DNA from: Diaporthe sp. PMI_573
Taxonomy: Eukaryota > Ascomycota > Sordariomycetes > Diaporthales > Diaporthaceae
Length of the DNA: 64,000 bases
Assembly: GCA_021399435.1 (NCBI GenBank)
Contig: JAJTUP010000010.1
Location: 744,001-808,000, forward strand
Direction of reading: 5' to 3'
Positions 40,201-51,797 of this stretch are shown piece by piece. The stretch's first letter is position 1. The number at the start of each line of letters is the position of its first letter. Position numbers and translations under genes: made by a program. The notes below the pieces were generated by a model. The model saw only the letters and a program-made list of their open reading frames with translations. It made no database searches and had not been told where the DNA came from.

Positions 40201-43200
40201 TGAGATGGAAGCAAGTCAATATCGGCACCAGAAAAGCGCCCCTAGAGTACTGTGCACTCCCGAATTTAGATCCCCGATTCGATGAGGATCCGGACATCCG
40301 TCTCCCGACCCTCGATCTCAAGAACTTTAGCAAAGATGAGCGACAGCGACTCAAGTATCTCATGGTTTCAGTGGAGGCTGACACCCGTTACTATCTGAAG
40401 TGCCTCAATCAAGTGCGAGGAAAGGCTGCACCACCTCATGGCACTCTCAAGCAGTTGTACGAAGAGATACAGTCTCGCTACGACGAGGATGAGGGTCTTA
40501 TACGGTAAGTTCCGTTTTCCCGTGAAAATTTATATACTAAGTACAGAATAGGAGTACATTTAACCAATTGAAGCTCATCCACCGGTCACAGCGGACTTTG
40601 GGCGGTGGCGCCAACCAGGGTTCGTGGATGACTCTCCAGGAGTCCATGGAACAAGGATTTGACCCGGCCTCCCAATATCCGACCTGTACATATCTATTTC
40701 GTTCGCTGTGCGATCCCGAAAGCCTCCAGATGACTTCGCTCATAAATATTTTGAGCTCGAATCTGGGCTCACTCTCAGCAGATCGTATCTTCGAGGTCTT
40801 GGAACAGCTGAGTCAACGTCTCAAAGGGCTGGAACCAAAGAAAGCAGCCGAGAAAGCCATGCCACTAAGGGGAAAGAGAATCTTCCCAGTCTCTGACACA
40901 ATGGAGGCACTGGACGAAGACAAATTCTATCGATTGGTTTCTGCGAACAATACGCACTGGTACATCGATGATACAAACGAGTTTCACCGCTGCTTTGGTG
41001 GAAAAGTACCTTTGCTCACTTGTTCGCCAGTGTTTATAGTGCAATTCACAGATTTATTAGCAGCGCTGAATCTAACATCCAGGAAGCTGTCCGAGGTCGT
41101 TACAAGAAGTTCCAGCCCCACGGGAAGGCAGAGGTTTCTAGCCGACACCACAGCTTTTTTACGGAGGCGATTCCCTTTTCTTGAACCGTGAGTGACCATT
41201 TCATACTAATGCATTCCGAGTCTTGTACTTTCCAAATGAAGTGCTGCAGGAAACACTCGCGGCGATGGTTGAAGTACTGACACATAGTCCCAACGCAGTC
41301 TGACCCCAAGAGACCACTCAGACGGAGAGGATACCATTTGTGATCAACTCAAGAACATTAGCGCTTTTTCCGCAACAGATATCATTCAGACCTTCAACCT
41401 GGTAACAGATCAGTCTGAAATGACATCCCGAGGCCCACCAGTCCAGGCGTCATTGAGCGTGGAAGGGGTCTCGCTGCGGGTCTTCTTCGCTGAGAGCCAT
41501 CTTGATTCAATCCAAACCTCAATGGAATTGGTAGATCTAATGGCGCAGCATATGGAGATTCGCGATAGACACTCTTTGAATTTACTACTTGCAGCACTGA
41601 CGGATCCGAATTCCCGCCACGTCTACCAAAAATTTGAGAGTCGTGGGTATGACATTGAGTACATACCCGATGATGCCCCGGGTGAGTTAGTTCATGAAAA
41701 TCGAAATTGTGATAAATCTAGCTGACAAGGTGTGGAAACCGCCCCAGGTGATCCCGAAGGCAAATATCTTTCCATGTCCGGAAACGCAGTGCCCATGTCA
41801 TCGGCATTTGACCCCTGGAAAACTATCTGTCAAAATCCAGGGAACTCTGAGTGGAATGTGGGATCTATGTCTCACAAGGCTAAACTACCTTCCCGCAGAA
41901 TCCCTCTGGCATTTCTCGTCCATACGGTCGGGTCTCCAAGAGAACTCGATGATCCGGATTCTGCCGTCGGACGCTTCGGATCTTTCGAAGCAGCTCCTTC
42001 GTCTAAAGATCCATTCCCATCATTTGGGCCGTACTGGTTCCTCAGGGATCCGTATTTACACGATCAGTATACCGCTGAGTGCATGGTTAGTGTAGCACTT
42101 TTGTGCCGGAAGGGAAACGGTCCAGATGAACTGACTCTCTGCGATGGTCACAGGTCTCTCAACTTTTTCAAGATCGCCTTGGAAAGCTGTACGATCCGAT
42201 CGAATGCTGGACTAGCCCTCTACGGTCAAGATCAGGTCTTCTAGCATACACGGGATATCCTGGTGCGGCGCCTTTCACAATTAGAGGGCATGACCTCTCG
42301 AATGCCATGTTCAAATTGTTGCATCAATCATCCTACAGACACGCCGCTCCATTCTCACGCAAAAGGTTGAGCAATGATACAGTCTATCATTGCGAAGTAT
42401 TCATGACAGCAGGCGACTCCAATGATTGGTTCTCGCTGAATCCGACAAGATTCCAGAAGGTAAGTAGGAATCACCATACTACCTTCTCGCTTGAGCACGT
42501 TTTCCGGCTCACTGGAGGTGCAATTCATGTCGTTTCCATGCGATTGTCCCGTCTCCTGAGGATCTTGTGCTGTTTATTGCTGTCTACGACCGGGATCATG
42601 TTGTTTCAAGTCTCAACAGCTAAACTGTCATCCTAGGCACAAACTGCGTCCTATCTCCCTTCCGAGGAGGAGGACGGAGTAGCTCTGGATGGCCTTGTAG
42701 TTTGGGTCAGGATATATTTCGCCTTCACCCGTCCGTGCTTCGACTTTATTGTGGATCCTTGGCTTTATTCTGTTGGACGCGGATTGATGATCCAAGATGG
42801 GAACTGGGCTCAGATTTCTTTGGTGGACAATAAAGCAGAAGAGCCATCCTTTAAGAAGACGCGTCGACGAGCTGATGACTTGGAATTGGAAATCAACCAA
42901 CTCGGACCCAGTATCACCATTCCCAATTGGAGGAAGGTGGACCTAGCCACAAGGGAGGCGACCGCCGCATCCGAAAACGCAAAGACCAAGGTTCACGTAA
43001 GTAAACTTGAATCTCCCTCAAAGAGAGAGTCAATGAAGGGATCCCCTCTGACTGGGTTCTGATAGCAGGAAACTCTGGAATACCGCTACAGGGTATTGGA
43101 GGAAGGGCACATGCGATTGTTTGTACTCTTTCGCGGTGAAGGAAATGATATCCTCCGTGGAATCATCTGCCACATGCCATTCAGCAACACCGGCACTTAT

Positions 43201-44904
43201 AGATCCTTGTCATATGTATGGGGTCCCGAGCAGCCGAATAATAACAAGCGCCTTGTGGTCACACCACAGGGAGTGCTGAGGATCAGGACATCGCTGGGAG
43301 CGGCCCTCCAAAGACTTCGGCAAAGCACAAAAGAACTGGTTCTCTGGGTGGATTCCATCTGCATCAACCAGGAAGATGAAGACGAAAAGGCGAAGCAGAT
43401 CACGCTTCTGCCACAGATTTTCCAGAGAGCAACTTGTACATTAGCGGTTCTATCGACGGACAACAAGAGCGAGCAGACCGTGCAGACTTTATTGCAGATT
43501 GCTGCAGTCCAGGCGTACGGGTCAGACATGACGAAGTGGCCGAAGGAAGTAGGGTTCCTGAGGGCCCACGCTCCCTGGATAGCCAATGGCCTCCCAGCGC
43601 ACGATTCCGGCTTCTGGCAGAACGTGGAATATTTTTTCCGGAGGCCCTGGTTCAGGAGAGCTTGGATCGTCCAGGAGGCGATAGCAGCGCGCACAGTCAC
43701 GCTCATTTGTGGAAAGTGGATGTTTGACTGGAATGCCATCCGCAGCGCGATGGAGAGGGTGGATCAAGCATTCGGGGCGACGGCGTTGGCTGATGCCTGG
43801 CAACCATTCATGATGCTTACGGAGCATCGGGAATGGGAGGCTCGAGCACAGAGGCGGCCCCTTCTCGATCTGCTCGAGACGTTCCGGTACACCAAGGCTG
43901 GCCTGCAGCGCGATAATTTCTTTTCTCTTCTGGGCCTCGCATCAGACGCGGACAAGCCGCTTTTTGAGCCTGATTACAGAGCTCCGTTCGAGCAGATTGT
44001 GCGTCGATTTGCGCAGGCCTTTATAGAGCACGGTGGTGGAATGAGGCTGCTCCGCCTTGCTGGAATTGGCCATCCTGGACACGAGACTGGATCAGGGGCA
44101 AGTCGTTTCCCTTCTTGGATACCCGACTGGACAAGAGAGACTTATAATCGCGGGTCACTGAGTTCCGCGATTGGCCGCGGTGTGACATTTTCGGCATTGG
44201 GAAAGCTAGAGCCTTGGATGGAATACGACACAGAAGAGGACAGGTTGGAAGTAGCTGGTGGACTTTGGCAGTTGAAGGTTATGTCAGTCGGTCGGTTCTG
44301 CAATGAGCCATCCCAGAGGAGCCGATATTTCCAGGAGGTGGACGCTATGATCGAGGCTTGCCAGCTTATCCCTCCGGGTATTGATCGCCAACGTCTGAAA
44401 GAGACGGTTCCAATCGCGGGAGCCCTTCACCCAGATAGCGGAGTTTCAAGCCCCACCAGCGTCTCTGAATCGTACGCGGCATTTCGAAAGGTTCTGAAAA
44501 AGGATGAACTGCGGACCAAGAGCATGCGCGGGACTGAGAAAGGAAAGGGAAAGGGGGCCTTACCACGGGATGCTGGCCCTCGGTCCGAAAAGGAGCCCAT
44601 ACTCACAGGGTTCCGCGAAAGGAGCAAAGCGTATGTGGCCCTACTTGACGCTTATATTCTCGGTTGGAAATTTTTCATAACCGATGATGGCCATTGTGGT
44701 ATCGCTCCACCCGGGGTCTTGCCCGGAGACCAAATAGGGATTGTCAGCGGCGGCAACGTCCCTTTCATCTTCAGGCGTGGCCCTGAAACGGATTCAGGTG
44801 TCCTCCTTGTGGGCGAGTGCTATGTTGACGGTCTGATGTTTGGGGAGCTGGTCGAGCGATACAATTCCGAGGATGTGATGCCCACAACAATAACACTTCG
44901 ATGA
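37299..44904 (+). pseudogene. Giant GHKL (sacsin/NOV-type HSP90-like) ATPase fused to a C-terminal HET domain, nine exons, ~2,316 codons, one in-frame TAA
   Basis: Exons: 37299-37414, 37476-38367, 38421-40504, 40552-41187, 41299-41681, 41748-42085, 42154-42459, 42637-42996, 43069-44904; every junction is GT-AG and in phase. ATPase motifs: N-box LREFLQNADDND (52-63), D-C-N-E-V-G-F (84-90) and the lid/G-box GSTKSGG ... GEKGIGFKSVF (103-126), as in sacsin and plant NO VEIN proteins. A long middle with an acidic linker holds an internal repeat. Exons 7-8 carry the YHCEV ... AGDSNDWFSL block that ends such proteins. Exon 9 is a full HET protein: YRYRVLEEG at its start, LSYVWG (1752-1757), LWVDSICINQEDEDEK (about 1797-1812), FRRAWIVQEA, and the C-terminal GECYVDGLMFGEL. 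The HET homology starts upstream of any usable ATG and exactly at the exon 9 acceptor, which supports a true fusion. TAA at 38787-38789 (codon 459) breaks the frame where a tyrosine is expected, so this allele may be null or partly expressed. Confidence 0.75.
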
Positions 44905-46130
44905 CAACAGTCGAGAAATAGATAGAACCTTGGGGTTTTAATTGAACTTCTCGCGCATTCACATGTTTGATATCACTTCGTCTTCAGCATCCCTCGAATA
45001 CTCCATCCTCATCGGAGAAGGCTTTTTTGTATCGCGAGTGTGAAGAGGCTGGTTCCGACTTACAAACCCTTGAACGCCCCAGTGTAGTCGAAGTTCACCA
45101 AGTCTCTGGGTGGCAACGCGTCCGAACTCGTGAATAACCTTGGGAGGCCTTGACTGGAAGATCTGGAGGTGGTATGAACCCGGAGATGGGTCGCGCACGA
45201 AACACATCAATCTCCCCGCTTCACTGTCATCCAAGTCATCTCAATCAACTGCTGAATTAGTGGATATTTATAGTCAGCATTAGTTTCTCCCTGGCTATTC
45301 CATTCGTCCTCGTCGCACCGAGAATTGACAATGTCAAACAGGTAGGCCGCGATACCCACAAAGATCTCCGCAGGGCCTGGGCATCCCGCGTCTCTGTCCA
45401 CTCATGGGCACATATTAGTCAACACAGATTTAAAAGGCATCCATACAATCGAAGCTCGCTCCTGATTCCATCGATACTGACTCCTGGGTTACACAGAAGG
45501 ACTTCGGTACAGTCCTTTCGAGGGCTTGACCAGCGCGACTATGAATACACTAGCGTGACTGGTGTATTCAAGATGAGATGGGTTGCATTAGAAATGCCGG
45601 ATGAGGGACCAATGAGGCCACGAGAAATCAATTTCTTCGTGTTAGATCTCTGTGAAAACTGAGCTCAGAAATAACGTGAAGCCCAGAGAACTCCGCAGCT
45701 CGCGTGAGGTGCCTTTCAAGGACTTAAATAGTCGTGCCAGATCCGACGAAACGGTTCGAGACGTCTATATTCCAAGTTGACTAGCATTGCTACTCCATCA
45801 ATATGCGCAAGACTGGATGTTGTTTCGAAGGCTAAGTCCTGGGTTGAGGGCCGTTACTACCCCAGCTCCAATGTGTCACGAGCATTGAGATACAAGGAGG
45901 GGTCCTTCCTGCATGAAAAAGTAAAGCCACTCTTCGTGAAGTCACTCTTCCGAACGGATGTCCGGATAAAAGTAATACCCCACCTGCGGGGAACTCATTT
46001 TAGCGTCAGTAATGAACTACGCACAATCACCTGTTGCCCAACCTCACCCACTCCTACCTCTGAGCCGACACATTTTAACACCAACGATTGACTTTGATGT
46101 GTTCAACTAAGCTTAATAGCCTCAGCATCT
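44905..46130. other. Intergenic region with weak coding-like fragments
   Basis: On the minus strand, 45401-45207 (CPGPAEIFVGIAAYLFDIVNSRCDEDEW) and 45234-44959 look protein-like and overlap in different frames. They could be two exons of a small unknown gene, but no clean splice path was found. On the plus strand, 45780-45970 has a coding-like stretch (ALRYKEGSFLHEKVKPLFVKSLF) ending at a GTAATA. None can be assigned. Confidence 0.3.
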
Positions 46131-46772
46131 ATGTTGATTATCAAATCTCAAGACTACCTTCAGAATGCAGGCCAGCACAGAGTCCTTAGCCAGATCCAGA
46201 AATTGGCTGCAAAGGTCTCTTGCAACAGCGGGGACATGGAAAATGTCATGGGCATGTCTTACTTACTAAGACTACCTACTCCTCTTCTACCATATTACGC
46301 ACAAAAGTTGAGCATCCTGCTTCTTGATGATGAAAAAGTGGTTCGTATATCAATTCAAGTCACATAAATCATTACTTACCAGGTGAAGCAATCCATTATA
46401 TGGAAGTGGGCTCATGAGAGGAATATGAGTCTGGAGCGCAGGTTTGCTGGGCCACAGATAATTTGGCTGCAGGCGGGCGGTGTATCATCAAAGAACGATC
46501 GACTCTCGTTCTTCACAGTTCTGCCACGACCAAATAACTCATACGTCGAAGCGCGTATTCCACGAGCACAATCGCTAGTCAAAGGTATAATTGACAGACC
46601 TATCGCCGAAAACCACTTTGTTCAGTCAGCATTCGGATGTGAAATCGGGGATATCATTGTTCTCGAAGGAGGAGAGAGACTTATGGCTCGCCAGGATGGT
46701 GGGTTAGGTACTACCGATATTTGCATGCTTGCAATTTTGTATCAGACAGTATCAGGTGCGAACGAGGAATAG
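46131..46772 (+). CDS. Possible small gene of unknown function, two exons
   Basis: The frame 46131-46340 (ATG, ...QNAGQHRVLSQIQKLAAKVSC...LLLDDEKV) can join 46381-46772 (VKQSIIWKWAHERN ... FAGPQIIWLQAGG ...) through a roughly 40-nt intron with donor GTTCGT and acceptor TTACCAG; this gives one continuous protein of about 200 residues. The intron is short for this genome and the donor is weak. No domain recognised. It may be missing an upstream exon. Confidence 0.35.
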
Positions 46773-46844
46773 TGGATTATATATCACGAATCTTGGTGCC
46801 TGATTGCAGAATATCATCGACCCCAGCCATTTGGCACATCAATT

Positions 46845-47603
46845 TCAGTCCTCAGCATCCCTCGAGTGTTTCATCACCCACAAATCCCTCTCAAACTCAT
46901 CCCCCGAAGAACTTTCCTCGGCCAGCTCAAAGTCAACAAGAATAGCCGACCCGTCCGATCTCACCAGGCAATTCCCACCGTGCGCGTCCCGATGAGCGAC
47001 GCCCCTCCAGTGCATCCGCCGGAGGGCAGAGAGGCAAGCTTCTGTGCCGCTTTCCCGAAGACGAAGTCTCTCCTCCCCAGTCTGCTGCTCATGTTTCTGC
47101 TCCACGTACTCAGCAAGAAACCCAGTAATGACGCCGGCCTCCGTGACGTGGCCGAGAAACAAGGGCGTGACCCCCAGGCCGTCAAGAAGACGGTAGAACT
47201 CCGTCTCGCGCGATATGGACTCGATATACTCCGGCAGAGCCGCCCTCTTGACGAAGACGGGTTTGGTGCCGAGGTCTGGGTGCTGCGCGATTTCCAGCCG
47301 GCCGTCTTGGATCGTCGCGACTTTGTTCAAGTTTCTGTACTCGATTGTGCGGGTATGCCAAGGGGTGACATTGAAGAGCGACTGGTTGACACTTTCAGAT
47401 CCGATGATGCTGTCGTAGTTGAGTGCCGCTGCGTCTTGCCACTCAATTCTCGATAAATGCGAGAAGTCGTGTAAGGATTTTATCGTCCGCGAATGGACAA
47501 ACTGCATCGCGTTGGCTGAAATGCCAAGTTGAAGGGCTACAATGAGCACCAGAGGCACGGAAGCCCATCGTAGAGGTTTGGGAAGCGATCTGGCAAGTGA
47601 CAT
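46845..47603 (-). CDS. Membrane-anchored protein-kinase-like fold, short, 252 aa
   Basis: N-terminal hydrophobic segment (WASVPLVLIVALQLGISANA, 13-32), a signal anchor. Kinase-like features: VFVKR with Lys119, RETEFYRLL with Glu133, a hinge-like FLAEYVEQ, the catalytic-loop motif HRDAHGGN (204-211) and VDFELAEE in place of DFG (Asp224). The protein stops 27 residues after this, so it lacks most of a normal C-lobe; this compact form is seen in fungal kinase-like and phosphotransferase families. Catalysis on protein or small molecule is unproven. The ATG at 47603 is the first in a clean single frame. Read away from DUG2. Confidence 0.65.
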   Translation of the reverse strand: MSLARSLPKPLRWASVPLVLIVALQLGISANAMQFVHSRTIKSLHDFSHLSRIEWQDAAALNYDSIIGSESVNQSLFNVTPWHTRTIEYRNLNKVATIQDGRLEIAQHPDLGTKPVFVKRAALPEYIESISRETEFYRLLDGLGVTPLFLGHVTEAGVITGFLAEYVEQKHEQQTGEERLRLRESGTEACLSALRRMHWRGVAHRDAHGGNCLVRSDGSAILVDFELAEESSSGDEFERDLWVMKHSRDAED

Positions 47604-48622
47604 CTCAGTTTGGGATTGTACTGCCAGGAAGAGCGGGACGTTGGCCTAACTGTGAGCGACCAGGAATGGGTAGCATGCACCGTAGAACTGCGAAAGAAAG
47701 GATGTGCGAAGCCGCCCTGATTTCAGGGACTAATAAATAGTGGCGCAGGGCGGTCTAGAACCGTCTGCATGGCGAGTGAATGTGAGGGCAGTAAATGTGA
47801 GGGCATTCACAACACTAATTTCTTTGGTGCAGTCCAAGCCTCGTTCCAGCCATTTTGGAAACGGTTCACTTCGAAAGCTTTAAAGACGTTCGTCGAAGGC
47901 ACCGACTTGATGGAGTTAACCTGTCATTGTCGAACATCACACGCAAGACCCCGGTCCAGGGGCAACGTGATGGGAGGTCAATCCAAAGGTACCGGTTCAT
48001 GCAACGGTTGCGGGCCGGGTCTCGGCTCAAAAAGCTTGTCGTCACCAGTTTCAAGCTAAAATCGAGCCCCAGGGCCGTTTTAACGGTCGAGCTAATAAGC
48101 CCGTGGTTAAGTTGTATCAGTGTGTCCGCTAATGCCTAGGATCCACCGGTTCCTCAACATATAACGTTCAGGTTCATAACTCCCGTGCACCAAATGTATT
48201 AACCATCACCACGCATCATCCACCTTGCAGTCTGGGGGACCAGAGAGGCGAGATGTATCCCACTCCCGACCGGTTTCGTACCAGTATTTCAATACAGCGA
48301 GACTCATCGTGCTACGTTCGAGAGATCAGATGAACCAAAGAAGCCGAGAAGAATGCGCGGGGCGCATTGAATTACGAGGATAGCTTACGACCCAGATGCA
48401 CAGACATCCCTCTATTTGAACCCGAACCGCCAGCCCGTCACATCTACACCCAACCCACGAACCTCTCGAATCTAGATTTAACGCTATGAATGGTTTCCAA
48501 CAACCGCCCTGCAAGCTGGCCAAAAAAAAAAAAAAAAAAAAAACGCCATACACATTGAAACAACTGGCAAACCCCCCAGGGTAACATACCATCAAAATAC
48601 TAAGCAATGCACGTGGGCAGTA
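47604..48622. other. Intergenic region with a 22-nt poly(A) tract
   Basis: No gene seen. The 3' end of the DUG2 transcript should lie in the right part. A run of 22 A lies at 48522-48543. Confidence 0.5.
48522..48543. repeat. A22 homopolymer
   Basis: 22 consecutive A on the plus strand, just downstream of the DUG2 stop on the opposite strand. Length may be affected by sequencing. Confidence 0.8.
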
Positions 48623-51600
48623 TTACAACCTCCGGAAGACCTCCCCAAAGATCTCCCGGCTCTTAAGCAAATTCAACAAACGAATCCTCTCGTTCTCAAG
48701 GTGCGCTGCGTCGCTCGACTGACCACACGGCAGATGTGCAGCGGGAGCGCCAAACTCCTTCTCGAGGAAGCGGATGGCGGGGATGGACCCGCCCTCGCGG
48801 ATGTACAGCGGCTTGCGGCCCCTTACGACGGCAGCGGGTGTGTCTGCTGCTGGGTTGGCGGTGGCGGCGGCGGCGGTGGTGTTCTCGGCTTTGCTCGCGG
48901 AGGGCTCGGGCTTCGTAGGCGGCGCGACAAAGTCGGGCACGGAGGGCGTGGGCGGCGCGGAGTCGTCGTCTGCAGAGAACGACGACGGCGCCGGGCCGAA
49001 GGTTGATGTCGATCCGCGGGGGTATAGCGTCGGCGCAGCAGACATGCGCTCGTCATCATCGGCCTTGTCGACGAGCAATGAGTGGTTTTCAGCATCTCTG
49101 GCGGAGACGCCGTTCTTTCCGCCATCAACACCGCTGCTGCTCTTATCCAAAGTGTCGTGTTTCTGGGTCTGCTGAACCTCGATAGATTCCTGGCCAAACT
49201 CCACGACCCCATTGTCCGCCGCGGGACCCCTCAGCCCCCAGACCTTGATGATGGCCTCCTCCAAGGTCTGGAAGATCTGATTGCTCGGGTCACCCAGCCA
49301 CGGCTCGGCCTTGTTGTCGATCTTGAGGCTGAGTGAGTTCCTGCTCTCGAGCTGGGCGAACTGGTCTGTCAGGAAGGCCTTTAGCGACGCGATTATGTCG
49401 TCCACTTCTTGTCCGGGTACCAGCCGGAAGCTGATTGTGGCGCTGGCGTGGCCGCTGACGATGCTGCCGTCCAGCCCGGAAACTTTATACCTGTGAATGG
49501 TCAAGTTGGGCTCACGCCATCGTGCCATGAGGCCGGCCTTGAGCTGGTCCATCGTTCCAGACTCAGGGTTACGGCGGCTCAGGATCTTGGTTATGTCCTC
49601 GTAACGCGCTTCCTCGGCCGCGGTGAGGGGCAGGATAGAGTCGTAAAAGTGAGGCACCATGATCTTGTTCCTGGGCCCCTTGAGTGTTGACAGCAGCCGG
49701 GTCAGATCGGAAAGAGGCTCGTCCACCATGTAGCTACCATCGACACCAGAGTGCAGATCAGGATATATGCTGTCGACGCAGACGGTGGCGTGTAGGACTC
49801 CTCGGAGCCCGTAGGTCAGGCACGGAGTCTCATCGTCGAGCCAGTAGCTGTTGGCCAGGAGGATGTAGTCCACTTTCCCGATGAGATCCTTGTTTTCGAC
49901 CACTGCCTCCTGAAACCCGCGACTTCCAGACTCTTCCTCGCCGTCGATGAGGAAGATGACGTCGTTCTCGAGCTGCTTGGCCTCGAGAAGATCTGTCACA
50001 GCAAAGAGGGCGGCCATGGTGGGACCCTTGTTATCGCTCACGCCACGGCCGTACCAGTACCCGTTCACTCCCTCGACCTGGAATGGGTCCGTTGTCCACC
50101 TGCTTTCGGCATGACGATCAGCAGGCACGACGTCGTAGTGGCCATAAAACAGTATGCGCTTGCGATCCTCTGCGGGCTCACGTTTCCCACTAAAGACAGC
50201 ACAGACGACGGGGTTGTGTATCTGGTCATCCCTGGACAGCATATGCACCCGTGCGCCTAGCCGCTTGAAGAGATTACACAGGAAGCTAGCGCCTCTGCGG
50301 CAGTCCTCGACGAATTCGGGGCGGGAGGAGACGGTCTTGTAGGAGACGAATTCCCGGAGAGAGGCGAACATCATGTCCTCTGGCTTCCCGGCTACGTCTT
50401 CGGGCTGCTCGCACACGTCATCGATGCGCCAAACGCTGACCGACTTGTCATTGGCGCCGGTGATGTACAGTTGGTCTCCGTTGTAGTTGGTGCATGCCGA
50501 AGACAGGACCTTGCCGTTGTGGGCCGTCCACCTCTTGAGACACCTGTATTTCTGGCTGACCTTTTCGCTGGACGGTGGGGGGAGATGGTCCTTGCTGTAG
50601 TGGACGGTGCTGTGTTTCTGGGGAAAGTTAGAATCTTGGATGCAGACCCGGGCTCGCAGAGCTGCACGAATTGGTGGTAGCTGGACTTACTGCTGCCGAC
50701 CCAGTGGTGGCCCCGGACAGGAGGTAGCCCCAGGATAGCTGGAGGGCCATGACATCGCCGCGGTGGCCCTTGATGACCCTGAGTTTCTGCTTCGTGTCGA
50801 GGTCCCACAGCTCTATGACGCCCTTCTTCTTGCCGCTGTATAAGAAGGAACCGTCAATGGCTAGCGAGAAGACAGACTCGCCAAAGTCGTCGTCGTCACC
50901 GCGGAGACACATGATCTCGCGCTTCTCCCACGCCTCCCACTCCTCGTACCCATCGTATTTATCGTCTTGTTTGATCTGCCACAGCTTGATGCTGCCGTCG
51001 CCGCCGCCACTTATCAAGACCTCCTCGTCTGAATCGACCAGGACGGTCGGGCCCCTCGCGACGATCATGCAGTAGACGAAGCCGAAATGGGCGAACTTGC
51101 CCACTGACCCGCGGTCTATTTCCAGTGTAGCCTCGGGCTTGGGTATCAGCTCCTCTCGCTTGTCCTTCCTCCTCGGTGTGCTTACTCCACCGGGGGCCTT
51201 GGAGTCGAAGAAAGGATGGTGGCGCTGGTCGGGATGGGACGGGTTGTTGTGAGGCACTCGGCGGTCGCGGTCGTTGAGTCTGACCCATTGGATGGATTGG
51301 TCTTGTGCGCCGATATAGACGGTATCCTGCTGGCTCGAGTATGCACAGGAGAAGACATCGCCGACATGATCGACGCTGTAGATCTCGTATAGACGGGTGA
51401 AGGTGTTGGGGCACCAGACCGAGACAAGGGCGTCGCCGGCACTGGATACCAGGAGGGGCCTCGAGTTGGCCGAGGTCGAGTCTGGGGAGGACTGGGACGA
51501 GTCGGAGTGGGTGGTGGAGGACGACGAGCCGGAGAGGAACAGCCAGAGAATGTGGCGCTTGTGGGCTTGTATCCTCTTGACGAGCTCGAAGGTGCCGAGC

Positions 51601-51797
51601 GACCAGACGATCAGCTCGCCATCGTGTGTCCCTGCAAAGATGTACTTGTCTGACACGGCCAGTGCGAGCACAGAGCTGTCGTGCTTCAGTTCCTGTACGC
51701 GAACGGGGGCGTCGGACTCCTCGTGAGAGAGCGAGAAGCCATTGGTAATGGGCACGGTCGTCGGTGGTGGTGGTGGTTGCTTTGCGGAGGAGGTCAT
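48623..51797 (-). CDS. DUG2: Dug2-type WD40-M20 metallopeptidase (glutathione degradation), two exons, 1,033 aa
   Basis: Dug2 with Dug3 forms the cytosolic glutamine-amidotransferase-like complex that starts gamma-glutamyl-transpeptidase-independent glutathione breakdown in yeast. Exon 1 (51797-50691) encodes WD40 repeats (LIVWSLGTF, SVWCPNTF, SIQWVRL, GDGSIKLWQI, VIELWDLDTK). Exon 2 (50617-48623) adds a last repeat (KSVSVWRID), then the M20 domain: YGHYD with His529 and Asp531, GVSDNKGP with Asp564, and DGEEESGS with Glu596/597, the metal and catalytic residues of M20 enzymes. The C-terminal REGGSIPAI and the final His (AAHLEN) are present. A Ser/Pro/Ala-rich insert of about 130 residues sits between the EVQQTQKHD region and the conserved PLYIREGG block. 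Confidence 0.93.

Noticed and set aside
41188..41298. Apparent second frameshift in the GHKL-HET gene
   Set aside because: A 111-nt intron with GTGAGT donor, ACTGAC branch point and CAG acceptor at 41296-41298 restores the frame.
42086..42153. Apparent stop and frame change near 42240 in the GHKL-HET gene
   Set aside because: An intron (GTTAGT ... CACAG) explains it and restores the conserved LGKLYDPIECWTSPL block.
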